From: Chitinophagaceae bacterium
GTDB lineage: Bacteria; Bacteroidota; Bacteroidia; Chitinophagales; Chitinophagaceae
DNA length: 64,000 bases
Reading direction: 5' to 3'
Assembly: GCA_016721085.1 (NCBI GenBank)
Contig: JADKJI010000032.1
Span: forward strand, 1 to 64,000
The notes below the pieces were generated by a model. The model did not search any database, was not told the origin of the DNA, and saw nothing but the letters and a program-made list of their open reading frames with translations. Position 1 is the stretch's first letter. The number at the start of each line of letters is the position of its first letter. The position numbers were made by a program, and so were the translations under genes. This document shows positions 36,848 through 45,965 of this stretch, one piece after another.

Positions 36848-38986
36848 TCAGTTTAATTCTATCAATACTTCCTGCTTCGGTGTCAATATGCTTCCGGGTT
36901 CAATACTTTGGATTTTCACTCTTCCTCTTCCTTTTGCAACCACTTTCACCTGCTTATTTTCCAATACATATAATGCGTCTTTCAATCCCATTCCTCTTAC
37001 ATCAGGCATTTTCTTAGTATCGGTTTCTTGTCCTCTAACTACTGGCAAACCATTGTTTGCATATATCCTTCCATAATCATCAGCGCCTGTTGAATCGGCA
37101 TATTTCCAATTCATTACTCCTAATACTGTTTTGATGTCGCTGATAGCGCCTGCATACAAATAGGTACTGCTATCTTTTTTAGAAACTATCTGATAAGGTG
37201 CTTCTGCTTTATTGATATGAAGGGCATAGAGCTTATCAGCTACTTCTTTAAATACAGGTCCTGCTACAGCAGCACCATAGAATTTCTTTGCAAAAGGCTT
37301 ATTGCGAATTACTACTATGCAGCTATACACAGGATCGTTTGCAGGGAAATAACCAGCAAAGGATGATTGATAGATATGATCTGCATAACCTTTATTACCA
37401 TTGGCCATCAGTGCTGTTCCGGTTTTACCAGCTACTTTGTAAGAACTTCCTTTAAAAAGACTGAATGCTGTACCATCTGCTTCATGACAAACACCTTCCA
37501 GACATTCCTTCAATAATTTTATCGTTGACATACTGGCTACTTCTTCATTAAGAACTTCTGGCTCGAAATTTCTGATTGCAATCTGATTTTGTTGGATGGC
37601 GCTTACCAGATAAGGCTTCATCATCTTTCCATCATTCGCAACAGCATTGTACATCATCAGTGTTTGCAGCGGACTCACCAATACTTCATATCCGAAACTC
37701 ATCCATGGAAGTGTTGTAGCACTCCATGATCTTGACTTTGGGGTCTTGATTGTTGGAGTTGATTCCCCAGCCAATCCGATACCACTTGGTTGATTGAGAT
37801 GAAGCTTTCTAAGATGATCGATATACTGCAATGGATCTTTTGAATAATAATTGATTGCCATCTTTGCCATTCCCACATTGGAACTATGTTCGAACGCCTG
37901 CTTTACTGTTACTTCATAAAGACCATGCGCTTCTGAATCATATACAGTTCTGCCACCCACTTTCCATTTTCCTCCTTCCAGATTCACATGACTATTGAGG
38001 TTAACATACTTATCTTCCAGCAATGCCATTATAGTAGCCAGTTTGAAAGTGGATCCTGGTTCAGAGCGTTGGATAGCATAATTCAGGTCTTCACGATAAG
38101 AACCATCATCCTGACGACCCAGATTAGCAATCGCTTTTATCTTTCCAGTTTTCACTTCCATCACTATGCAGGTACCATATGTACACTCATTCTCCGTAAG
38201 CATTTTCAGCAATGCGTTCTCAGCTATATCCTGGATGTTTACATTCAGAGTGGTGATAATATCCTTGCCGCTTTCTGGTTCTATTTCAGTTCCTTCAACT
38301 GGAACATAAATACCTGGAGATAATTTCTGTACCAGCCTCGTACCACCTTGTCCTCTTAATATTGAATCGTATGTGAGTTCGAGTCCCACATTACTGATCA
38401 TTTTCTTTCTGTTAGAATCCTCATATTCTCTTGACAAACCGATAGTACGATTAGCCAGCAAGCCGAATGGAGTCAATCGCTTATTATTCGTAACTGTGAT
38501 AAAGCCTCCTTTATTCGGATCCATCTTAAAAAGCGGGAAACTGCGGATCACCTGATACTGACGGAAAGAGATATTCTTCTTCAACTGGAAATAGCGGCTC
38601 TTCTTATTATAGCCGGTTTGCAATTGCTTTTTATATTCAGCAGCGGTATGATCTTTAAAAAATGCAGAAAGGCTTTGGGCCAGTGAGTCTACTTTTTCCT
38701 TGAACAATTTTCCGCCTTTTGCGCGGAGACCATCGGCCATGAAATCGATATGAACATCAAAGTAAGGAATGGAGGTGCTGAGCATACTACCCTCATCGCT
38801 GAAGATGGTACCTCTTTCTGCTTCAATGGTTTCCAGTTTCTGTTGTTGTTCCTTCGCCATTTCTATCCATTGATCACCCTGAACTTGCTGGATGTAGACA
38901 GCACGGCCGAATATGAGAACAGCAAAGAGTACGATGCCCAGGAAGCATAGATAAACGCGCCACAATATGTCCTTTTTCACTTCCAT
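36848..38986 (-). CDS. ftsI: Septal transpeptidase FtsI (class B PBP) with PASTA domain
   Basis: 712 residues. One N-terminal membrane span (about 10-28), a dimerisation domain, then the transpeptidase with STFK (S312 nucleophile), SSN (368-370) and KTGT (521-524). The last 65 residues (MPDVRGMGLKDALYVLENKQVKVVAKGRG) form one PASTA domain, usual in Bacteroidota FtsI but absent in E. coli. It cross-links septal peptidoglycan in the periplasm and partners FtsW. It is 21 bases after ftsL. Confidence 0.96.
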   Translation of the reverse strand: MEVKKDILWRVYLCFLGIVLFAVLIFGRAVYIQQVQGDQWIEMAKEQQQKLETIEAERGTIFSDEGSMLSTSIPYFDVHIDFMADGLRAKGGKLFKEKVDSLAQSLSAFFKDHTAAEYKKQLQTGYNKKSRYFQLKKNISFRQYQVIRSFPLFKMDPNKGGFITVTNNKRLTPFGLLANRTIGLSREYEDSNRKKMISNVGLELTYDSILRGQGGTRLVQKLSPGIYVPVEGTEIEPESGKDIITTLNVNIQDIAENALLKMLTENECTYGTCIVMEVKTGKIKAIANLGRQDDGSYREDLNYAIQRSEPGSTFKLATIMALLEDKYVNLNSHVNLEGGKWKVGGRTVYDSEAHGLYEVTVKQAFEHSSNVGMAKMAINYYSKDPLQYIDHLRKLHLNQPSGIGLAGESTPTIKTPKSRSWSATTLPWMSFGYEVLVSPLQTLMMYNAVANDGKMMKPYLVSAIQQNQIAIRNFEPEVLNEEVASMSTIKLLKECLEGVCHEADGTAFSLFKGSSYKVAGKTGTALMANGNKGYADHIYQSSFAGYFPANDPVYSCIVVIRNKPFAKKFYGAAVAGPVFKEVADKLYALHINKAEAPYQIVSKKDSSTYLYAGAISDIKTVLGVMNWKYADSTGADDYGRIYANNGLPVVRGQETDTKKMPDVRGMGLKDALYVLENKQVKVVAKGRGRVKIQSIEPGSILTPKQEVLIELN

Positions 38987-39007
38987 TAAGTACCGGGATG
39001 GAGAACG

Positions 39008-39340
39008 TTACTTATTAATAATTGAATCCTGTAAAATGATAGCGGGTGTTGTCATTTCTTTTAAACCTATCGGAGCTACTGCTTTTGCAAGCTCACTTTG
39101 TTTACTCTGGAACAGCACATCGCTTTTCAAAGTCTTGTATTCGTATTCTAATTCCTTTAACTGCTTACTGGCCTTATTGATATTCCTGATAGTCTTGTCG
39201 GCATAATGCCCGTTATAGATGTAGATCACTGCTAATCCTGAGAGAAAAAGAAAGAAGGGTACATTGCGAACGATCCAACGGATGTTGATCCATTTCCGCA
39301 AGCCTTTCTTATTTTCCTTTGTAGCAGGAGTGCTTTCCAT
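39008..39340 (-). CDS. ftsL: FtsL-like divisome protein
   Basis: 110 residues: a basic cytoplasmic tail, one membrane span (about 28-45, NVPFFLFLSGLAVIYIY) and a periplasmic coiled coil (ADKTIRNINKASKQLKELEYEYKTLKSDVLFQSKQSELAK). Sequence similarity in FtsL is low between phyla; size, topology and position between rsmH and ftsI identify it. It would bridge FtsQ and FtsI. Confidence 0.85.
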   Translation of the reverse strand: MESTPATKENKKGLRKWINIRWIVRNVPFFLFLSGLAVIYIYNGHYADKTIRNINKASKQLKELEYEYKTLKSDVLFQSKQSELAKAVAPIGLKEMTTPAIILQDSIINK

Positions 39341-39434
39341 AACCGGGTTTGAAAGCAGCCGTATGGAGTTCCATACAACTGTGATGTATGATCGAAAAAA
39401 GGTTAATCAAAAGGACATTATGACTTTCCAGGTC

Positions 39435-40346
39435 CTATATCTTTTCTGCAACTCGTAGTTTTGAGCTACGGCTGCGTGGATTTTTCCGCAGTTCGGCCTC
39501 GCCGGGAACCACGGGTTTTTTTGTTATTACAGTAAGGGAGGGGGAAATAGTATTTTGCCCAAAGGGGTTTGTATCTTCTTCTTCTTCAAAACTTCCTTTC
39601 TTGAAAAAATTCTTAACCAGTCTGTCTTCCAGTGAATGAAACGTTATGACGGCTACGCGTCCACCCGGCTTTAATATAGCCGGCACCTGCTGCAACAATT
39701 CCTTTAATGCTCCCAGCTCATCGTTCACTTCAATTCTCAATGCTTGAAATACCTGGGCAAAGTACCTGTTAGGATTCCCTTTCACCACGGAGTGCAAAGC
39801 CTGTTTGAAATTGGCGATCGTCTTCATCGACACATTGGTGCGGAGGGCAACAATGGTTCGGGCCAGCGTTTTTGAGTTAGTGACTTCGCCGTATTGTTCG
39901 AACAGTTTATGCAATTGCTGTTCGGAGTAGCGGCTTATCACATCAAAAGCGGTAAGCTCTTGTCGTTTATCCATTCGCATATCGAGGTCACCATCGAACC
40001 GGATCGAGAAACCCCTGTCGGGTTCATCGAACTGGTGGCTGCTGACGCCGAGGTCGGCGAGGATACCGTCAACTTGTGTCACTTTATGCAAACGCAGCAT
40101 GCGTTGCAGGTGACGGAAGTTGTGCGGAACGAAAAGGATACGATCATCATCGGGAACATTCTGTTGGGCTGCCGCATCCTGATCGAATACGATTAGCTTT
40201 CCGGAAGGTCCCAGTTTTGCCAAAATTGCCTTAGAGTGTCCGCCGCCGCCGAAAGTGGCATCCACATACACACCATCTTCACGCACTTGCAACGACTCGA
40301 CTACCTCTTGCAGTAAAACCGGTACATGGTATACTGACTCTTCCAT
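39435..40346 (-). CDS. rsmH: 16S rRNA m4C1402 methyltransferase RsmH (MraW)
   Basis: 303 residues. YHVPVLLQEVVESL and GVYVDATFGGGGHSKAIL form the SAM-binding start, with DGILADLGVSSHQFDEPDRGFSIRFDGDLDMRMD and the C-terminal HSLEDRLVKNFFK segment. It methylates N4 of C1402 in 16S rRNA. It begins three bases after mraZ, so the two are cotranscribed. Confidence 0.97.
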   Translation of the reverse strand: MEESVYHVPVLLQEVVESLQVREDGVYVDATFGGGGHSKAILAKLGPSGKLIVFDQDAAAQQNVPDDDRILFVPHNFRHLQRMLRLHKVTQVDGILADLGVSSHQFDEPDRGFSIRFDGDLDMRMDKRQELTAFDVISRYSEQQLHKLFEQYGEVTNSKTLARTIVALRTNVSMKTIANFKQALHSVVKGNPNRYFAQVFQALRIEVNDELGALKELLQQVPAILKPGGRVAVITFHSLEDRLVKNFFKKGSFEEEEDTNPFGQNTISPSLTVITKKPVVPGEAELRKNPRSRSSKLRVAEKI

Positions 40347-40349
40347 AGG

Positions 40350-40811
40350 TTATGGTTGAGTAGTGTTACCACCCGACATTACCTGCTGCGCCAATTGGCT
40401 GAATGACTCGGGTGAAAAAGATTCAAAGAACTGTTGGTACTTACTCTTATCCCAGATTTCTATTTTATTCATGGCCGCCACCAGCACTATATCTTTCTCC
40501 AGCCCGGCATGTTCTTTCAAGTTGGGGGGAAGCAAAAGCCTGCCTGCACTATCCAATTCCACTGTTGTTGCTCCGTTTAAAAAATATCTTCTGAATTCAC
40601 GAACTTTGGGGTCAAAATCATTCAGTTTGCTCAACTCGTTGAATATTGGTTCCCAGGCTTTCATCGGATACAGGGTGAGACATTTCTCAAAACCCCGGCT
40701 GATTACAAATTGGTTTCCTTCTTCCGGCAATTGCTTTTTAAAGCCCGCCGGCAGTAGGAATCGACCTTTGGAGTCGACCGTAGCTTCGTATTCCCCTAGA
40801 AAACCAATCAT
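40350..40811 (-). CDS. mraZ: Transcriptional regulator MraZ
   Basis: 153 residues with two SpoVT/AbrB-like units: FLGEYEATVDSKGRFLLPAGFK (4-25) and ATTVELDSAGRLLLPPNLKEHAG (about 82-104). MraZ is the first gene of the cluster and in other bacteria represses it through TGGG-repeat operators. The upstream minus strand has TTGGGTCGTAAGTGGGAAA, two TGGG words 11 bases apart, which could be such a site. Confidence 0.96.
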   Translation of the reverse strand: MIGFLGEYEATVDSKGRFLLPAGFKKQLPEEGNQFVISRGFEKCLTLYPMKAWEPIFNELSKLNDFDPKVREFRRYFLNGATTVELDSAGRLLLPPNLKEHAGLEKDIVLVAAMNKIEIWDKSKYQQFFESFSPESFSQLAQQVMSGGNTTQP

Positions 40812-40865
40812 TTACAAAAAGTTGTTTCAAACAAACAGATATTGACACAAAATAACACTTTTTCC

Positions 40866-40884
40866 CACTTACGACCCAAATTCC
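40866..40884 (-). promoter_or_regulatory. Possible MraZ operator (TGGG repeats)
   Basis: Minus-strand TTTGGGTCGTAAGTGGGAA has two TGGG words spaced 11 bases apart, about 55-75 bases ahead of the mraZ start. Known MraZ sites have TGGG words about 9-10 apart, so the fit is partial. Confidence 0.35.
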
Positions 40885-40978
40885 GGAAACTTTATTTTTT
40901 CCACAACTCTTTCTTTGCCTGATAGTTAGTAGGGGCGGCCGTTTGAGCCCATTCTTAGCCTCAAAAAGGCGATAACCC

Positions 40979-41019
40979 TGTGGATACCATGTGGATTAGG
41001 GTGCATTACCTGTTAATAA
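40979..41019. promoter_or_regulatory. Three DnaA-box-like sites in helical phase
   Basis: TGTGGATAC (40979-40987), TGTGGATTA (40990-40998) and TGTTAATAA (41011-41019) each differ by one or two bases from the DnaA box TGTGGATAA. Their starts are 11 and 21 bases apart, one and two helical turns. They lie between the divergent mraZ and queA genes. Confidence 0.45.
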
Positions 41020-41069
41020 CCTAAAATTTGGGGGAAATCCTCATAAAATGAGGTGAAAAAAACTCGGGT

Positions 41070-41148
41070 TGACATCTCGGGAGATGACATCCTCCAGGTT
41101 GACTTCCTCCAGGTTGACTTCCCGGGAGAAGTCAACCTGTGAAATAAA
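41070..41148. repeat. GTTGACTTC direct and inverted repeats before queA
   Basis: GTTGACATC, then two copies of CCAGGTTGACTTCC, then CAGGTTGACTTC with its perfect complement GAAGTCAACCTG around CCGGGA (about 41113-41142). ATCTCGGGAGAT is another short palindrome in the same stretch. It probably forms a hairpin in the leader of queA or separates the divergent units. Confidence 0.65.
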
Positions 41149-41191
41149 CAACCTATTTTTACCCCTCACCAAACGGCAGTTTGCTGTTACC

Positions 41192-42421
41192 ATGCATCCA
41201 AAAAATATTTCTATTCTCGACTACACCTATGCCCTTCCCACAGAGAAGATCGCCTTTCATCCACTAGAAAAAAGAGACCAATCAAAACTTCTCATCTATA
41301 ATAACGGTGATATACAAACGGATTTATACTCCGGCATCGCAAACTATCTCCCATCCGATTCACTGATCGTTTTTAACGACACGAAAGTGATGGAAGCAAG
41401 ATTGCTTTTCAAAAAACCAACTGGTGCCACTATTGAAATTTTTTGTCTTGAACATGGTACTGTTTATCCAGATATCAGCACTGCCATGACACAAAGAGGA
41501 ACCGTGCAATGGCAATGCCTTATTGGTGGCGCTTCCAAATGGAAACCCGGACAAATACTGGAGAAACACTGGCAGTCAGAAGGAAAAGATCATGTACTGC
41601 ATGCGAGATATGATGGCAAGAATGGAGATTGTTTCAATATCTCTTTTACCTGGGAACCTTATGAGCTATCCTTTGCGGAAATATTGCATCAGGCTGGTGT
41701 AATGCCCCTTCCACCCTACATAAAACGTGAAGCTACAACCGAAGATGCAGGAAGATACCAAACCATCTATGCAGATAAAGATGGATCAGTGGCCGCTCCT
41801 ACTGCCGGATTGCATTTTACAGATGCTATCATGAATAGTTTGAAGAATAAGAATATAGAAACTTCTTATGTTACCCTGCATGTAGGCGCAGGTACTTTCA
41901 AACCTGTTAAGGCTTCTACCATGGAAGAACATCCCATGCATGCAGAGTATATCGATATCAGGATTGACAGCTTACAAAAACTCATAAATTATACAGGGAA
42001 GAATATTACGGCTGTTGGTACAACCTCGCTTCGAACACTGGAAAGCTTGTATTGGATGGGGGTGAAGTCATTGGTGAACCCTACCATCACTATCGACGAG
42101 ATCTCAATCAATCAATGGGATGCTTATGAATTAGCTGCTGATAATATCAGTTCCTCAACTGCTTTGAATGCATTGCTGAAATGGATGCAGAGTCAACATT
42201 CAGAAAGATTAATCACTACTACCCGATTACTAATTGCTCCTGGATATAAAATAAGAATTGCCAATAGATTGGTGACGAATTTCCATCAACCACAATCCAC
42301 CCTACTGTTATTGGTGGCTGCCTTTATTGGCGATGATTGGAGAAAAGTATATGATTTTGCTCTGGAAAATGATTTCCGTTTCCTTAGCTATGGTGATGGC
42401 TGTCTGCTGCAGCGTGTTTAG
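41192..42421 (+). CDS. queA: tRNA preQ1(34) ribosyltransferase-isomerase QueA
   Basis: 409 residues from ATG 41192 (MHPKNISILDYTYALPTEKIAFHPLEKRDQSKLL). The open frame starts at 41069, but its first 41 residues translate the repeat stretch and look unnatural. Family motifs: LIVFNDTKVMEARL, the HQAGVMPLPPYIKREA segment, DKDGSVAAPTAGLHFT, LHVGAGTFKPV, and FHQPQSTLLLLVAAF near the end. The protein is longer than the usual 340-350 residues. It transfers and isomerises the ribosyl group of SAM to form epoxyqueuosine in tRNA. Its 3' end overlaps that of the convergent kinase gene by 38 bases. Confidence 0.95.
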   Translation: MHPKNISILDYTYALPTEKIAFHPLEKRDQSKLLIYNNGDIQTDLYSGIANYLPSDSLIVFNDTKVMEARLLFKKPTGATIEIFCLEHGTVYPDISTAMTQRGTVQWQCLIGGASKWKPGQILEKHWQSEGKDHVLHARYDGKNGDCFNISFTWEPYELSFAEILHQAGVMPLPPYIKREATTEDAGRYQTIYADKDGSVAAPTAGLHFTDAIMNSLKNKNIETSYVTLHVGAGTFKPVKASTMEEHPMHAEYIDIRIDSLQKLINYTGKNITAVGTTSLRTLESLYWMGVKSLVNPTITIDEISINQWDAYELAADNISSSTALNALLKWMQSQHSERLITTTRLLIAPGYKIRIANRLVTNFHQPQSTLLLLVAAFIGDDWRKVYDFALENDFRFLSYGDGCLLQRV

Positions 42422-43802
42422 CTTCTTTCACTTTTAATAACGGGAAGTCGAGCGTGAATACAGATCCCTTACCAAGAGTGCTCTCCACTTTTATACGTCC
42501 GCCATGTGCATCTACCATGGCTTTTACATAACTCAATCCGAGTCCGAAGCCTTTTACATTATGTAGGTTACCCGTATGGGCACGATAGAATTTTTCAAAG
42601 ATGCGTTTTACCGTTTCTTTGTTCATACCGATACCATTATCTTCCACTCTTATCTGTATAGATTTATTTGTGCTTTGCGTGTAAATCTTGATCAGCAGAT
42701 TGTCTTTCGAGTACTTAATGGCGTTATCGACAAGATTTGATATAAGGTTACGGAAATGAACCGGATCAGCTTCTACTTGATCTGCCTTTGCATTAAGGTA
42801 ACACTCGGCGGCACCCTGTTTTTCTTCTAATTGCAATTGATGGTTATCAACTATCTCTTCTATCAAATCGTGTACATGCATGGGACGCTTATCTAATGTT
42901 ATCTCCTGCCTGTCCATTACTGCAGCCTGAAGGATAGTTTCCACATGTTTGTTCATCCGCTTGTTCTCTTCCTTGATGATGTCACGGAAATATTCCATTT
43001 TAGTGGCATCATTCTTCACTTTCTCATTTTTAAGAGCATCAACAGCCAATGAGATAGTTGCCAATGGCGTCTTGAACTCATGGGTCATATTATTGATGAA
43101 ATCATTCTTTATTTCACTGAGTTTCTTCTGACGTAACAATGCATAGATAGTTACATAGAAAGCAGCAATGATCATCAATGTAAAGAAGATAGCGCCGATG
43201 ATCATCCAGCGCATCTGTTGCAGTACAATTCGTTTGATGTTTGGAACAATAACACTTAACTCTTCATCGGGACTAAGGTTTTCCCAATCACTGCCGCTGG
43301 CGGGTTGTAAGGGATAGTACGCTTCTAAGTTTCTGCTCGAATCGGCTTTGTTCTCTGCCAGCATCTGTTCGTAGTTACGGGTTTTCATCTCGTAACGTTC
43401 GAGTGTTGTGTTGATGATAGCGAATTCGAAATTGAGTTTGGGCAGTCCTTGTGTATTGAATGCTTGTCTTAATTTTTCTGCAACTTCAAATTCAGAAAAT
43501 TTCTGTGCTACGCCGCTGGGCTTCATCAATTCTGTCTGTAATTGTTCGGAAGGGAATCTGAAACCTGGGCGGGATCGGTAAGATCGTAATGAAGGAAGGG
43601 TTCCTTTCTGTTGTACCAATTGCTGGCTGGCATCTATCACACCACTTACCACTTTCCATGAAAACTCTTCCTGACGGTCGGCCAGCATGATGCGTAGCCA
43701 GTTATACTGAATGTAGATGATACCTATCAGCGACAGGGTAATCAAAACGATGATGACCGGAAAGAGTTTCTTCAATGGTAAATAATGTTTGATTCGGCCC
43801 AT
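42384..43802 (-). CDS. Sensor histidine kinase (HisKA type), orphan
   Basis: 472 residues. Two membrane spans (about 12-33 and 198-222) enclose a 165-residue periplasmic sensor. The kinase has H241 in FINNMTHEFKTPLATISLAV, the N box NLVDNAIKYSKDN, the G1 box VEDNGIGM and the G2 box GFGLGLSYVKAMVDAHGG. A histidine-rich tail ends the protein. It resembles the PorY/RprX group of Bacteroidota kinases, but I cannot assign it. No response regulator lies next to it. The 3' end overlaps queA on the other strand. Confidence 0.92.
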   Translation of the reverse strand: MGRIKHYLPLKKLFPVIIVLITLSLIGIIYIQYNWLRIMLADRQEEFSWKVVSGVIDASQQLVQQKGTLPSLRSYRSRPGFRFPSEQLQTELMKPSGVAQKFSEFEVAEKLRQAFNTQGLPKLNFEFAIINTTLERYEMKTRNYEQMLAENKADSSRNLEAYYPLQPASGSDWENLSPDEELSVIVPNIKRIVLQQMRWMIIGAIFFTLMIIAAFYVTIYALLRQKKLSEIKNDFINNMTHEFKTPLATISLAVDALKNEKVKNDATKMEYFRDIIKEENKRMNKHVETILQAAVMDRQEITLDKRPMHVHDLIEEIVDNHQLQLEEKQGAAECYLNAKADQVEADPVHFRNLISNLVDNAIKYSKDNLLIKIYTQSTNKSIQIRVEDNGIGMNKETVKRIFEKFYRAHTGNLHNVKGFGLGLSYVKAMVDAHGGRIKVESTLGKGSVFTLDFPLLKVKEAKHAAADSHHHS

Positions 43803-44024
43803 AGTTCCCGCTTTTTGCTCTCTCCACAGTTTTCGGTATTAAATCTCACAGCAGGTATTTGGAACGGGCAAAAATAGGAAATGCCTTCTTCAATCCGAAT
43901 ATCCACTAAATTAATGACTTTCACTTTAACTAAGATTTACAGATAAACCCAATAATAACAGCCCTATCCCGAAAAAGCAGGCCCCTTTGTTCTCCGAAAT
44001 ATGCAAATACCCTAATTTAGGAAT

Positions 44025-44576
44025 ATGATTGACCCTGGTCCAGGCATACTATTAATAGCGGAACCTTTCCTTAAAGACCCCAATTTCATGAGAACGGTGG
44101 TGCTATTATGCGATCATCAGGAAGAAGGGAGTTTTGGTTTCGTACTCAATAAAAGATACGACCATACCCTGAATGAATTGATGAATGATATAGACCATTT
44201 AAAACTACCAGTATTCTACGGCGGACCTGTTCAGATGGATACCTTACATTTCCTGCATCAATACCCCGACCTTTTACCCGGCTCACACGAAATTCAAAAA
44301 GGCATCTATTGGGGTGGCGATTTTGAAACAGCTATTCTACTAATTCAAGATGGAAGTATCGATACCAACAAAATCCGCTTTTTCATTGGCTATAGTGGTT
44401 GGACCAAGAACCAATTGGATGATGAGATAAAAGAAAAATCATGGCTTACTGTTCAAGCCAATAACTCCATAGTATTCCATAAGGAAGAAGGTTCTATCTG
44501 GAAAGAATCATTGAAGTTGATGGGAGGAGATTTTGAGCAGTTGGTGAACTATCCTATAGACCCGCAGCTGAACTAA
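44025..44576 (+). CDS. YqgE/AlgH family protein
   Basis: 183 residues, family length. PGILLIAEPFLKDPNFMRTVVLLCDHQEEGSFGFVLNK is the family start, followed by FYGGPVQMDTLHFLH and RFFIGYSGWTKNQLDDEIKEKSWL. The biochemical role is not settled (once thought a transcriptional regulator). It is a single gene between the kinase and a repeat-filled gap. Confidence 0.93.
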   Translation: MIDPGPGILLIAEPFLKDPNFMRTVVLLCDHQEEGSFGFVLNKRYDHTLNELMNDIDHLKLPVFYGGPVQMDTLHFLHQYPDLLPGSHEIQKGIYWGGDFETAILLIQDGSIDTNKIRFFIGYSGWTKNQLDDEIKEKSWLTVQANNSIVFHKEEGSIWKESLKLMGGDFEQLVNYPIDPQLN

Positions 44577-44825
44577 GTTCAAGAGGTTCCAGAGGGTTAA
44601 GAAGTTCCAGAGGGTCGTAAATGTTTAAAGTTTAAGGGTTCAAGAGTTTAAGTCCCGACGCGTCGGGATGATTATGTTGAGACTCCAACGGTTTTACGTT
44701 ACAGGGACTCAAAAATCCGTTTAAAAGATGTTCTTTTGGTACCGAGTTAGAATTTGGCGCAACGAGACGCAGTGGGGCGTTCCTCCGCGTCTCTGCGTCT
44801 CTGCGGTTATAGATTTTCAAATTAC
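44577..44825. repeat. Repeat mosaic after yqgE-like gene
   Basis: In order: GTTCCAGAGGG/GTTCAAG units (44578-44615), TTTAAGGG tract, TCCCGACGCGTCGGGA palindrome (44653-44668), GTTGAGACTCCAAC, then a 5'-truncated CGCAGAGACGC palindrome copy (44761-44810) and AAATT tracts reaching the MFS stop. No gene. Confidence 0.7.
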
Positions 44826-45965
44826 TCAAGCCCTCACTCTCTTTCCCAAAAACAAAATCACCAACCCCAGCAACAATACTAACCCCAATGCCCAACGAAG
44901 ACTGATGGCATGAGCAACAAACCCTATTACCGGAGGACCGAAAAGAAAACCTGAGAAACCGACGGTGCTAACAGCGGCCAAAGCGGTACTTGGCGCCATA
45001 GTTTTTGTACGCGCTGCGAGAGAATAAACAATAGGAATGATAGTAGCTACTCCAAAGCCAACTAATCCGAAACCTATGATCACAATTACCGGATGTTGAA
45101 TACCGATAGCCAACGCTAATCCGCCGGAGATAAGTATACTATCCAGCATCAAGATGCCTTTATACCCGAGTCTTTCTGTTAACCTGTCTCCTATTAAACG
45201 TCCGAAGGCCATAAGGAAAGCGAATGCGGTATAGCCGGTAGTACTTACCCGATCCATATCATTCAATACCTGTTTGTAGTAAAGGGAGCTCCAGTCGGCC
45301 ATGGCGCCTTCGCATAAGGCGCAGCAGAAACAGATGGCACCCAATAACCAAAGTGCCTTATCAGGCCAGGCAAAAAGCTTTTGGGATTTGTGTTTTGTAG
45401 CATCTTTTGGTATCAGATAGAAAAAGAAAAATACTACCAATATTGTAATGGCTATTGCTACAAAAAGGAACTGGCTCATCATCTCCCATTTCGCTTTCAT
45501 GAATAATCCGCCGAAGAAGGCTCCCGACAAAGCGCCCAAACTCCACATACCATGAAAAGAAGACATCAAAGGCTTACTATAGTGTTCTTCCTGAACTTGT
45601 AAGGCTTGTGTATTAACAGCTATATTCAGTACATCGCCCCAAAAACCAAAGAAGAATAAAACAGTGGCTAACGCTGTAACATTATCTGTATAACCAAGCA
45701 TCACCAACAATACTGCATATAAAACAGCGGAGAGAAAGGTCATTGTTCTGCTTCCAAATCGAGCCACTGACCATCCAGCAAAAGGCAGTGCTACTAATGA
45801 TCCGAAAGGAAGCATGAATAAAACTGCCCCCAGCGAAGCTTCATTGAAATGAAATTTATCCTTGATACTGGGGATGCGTGAAGCCCAGGTAGCAAATATG
45901 CAACCACAGCAAAAAAAGAATATCGATACCGCAATTCTGTGGAGGCGGTGGATGGGGAGGGTCAT
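44826..45965 (-). CDS. MFS transporter
   Basis: 379 residues with about 12 membrane spans. The N-terminal half has FATWASRIPSIKDKFHFNEASLG and AGWSVARFGSRTMTFLSAVLYAVLL, the second half ADWSSLYYKQVL and FAFLMAFGRLIGDRLTERLGYKG, a motif A copy. It resembles the small FucP/YdeM-like MFS subfamily. Substrate and direction are unknown. The gene stands alone between two repeat-filled gaps. Confidence 0.9.
   Translation of the reverse strand: MTLPIHRLHRIAVSIFFFCCGCIFATWASRIPSIKDKFHFNEASLGAVLFMLPFGSLVALPFAGWSVARFGSRTMTFLSAVLYAVLLVMLGYTDNVTALATVLFFFGFWGDVLNIAVNTQALQVQEEHYSKPLMSSFHGMWSLGALSGAFFGGLFMKAKWEMMSQFLFVAIAITILVVFFFFYLIPKDATKHKSQKLFAWPDKALWLLGAICFCCALCEGAMADWSSLYYKQVLNDMDRVSTTGYTAFAFLMAFGRLIGDRLTERLGYKGILMLDSILISGGLALAIGIQHPVIVIIGFGLVGFGVATIIPIVYSLAARTKTMAPSTALAAVSTVGFSGFLFGPPVIGFVAHAISLRWALGLVLLLGLVILFLGKRVRA

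Noticed and set aside
41069..41191. N-terminal extension of QueA (MTSREMTSSRLTSS...)
   Set aside because: It translates the GTTGAC repeats; family homology starts at MHPKNISILDYTYALP.
40812..41191. Chromosome origin at the DnaA-box-like sites
   Set aside because: Only three imperfect boxes and no dnaA, dnaN or clear AT-rich unwinding region next to them; kept only as a possible regulatory cluster.
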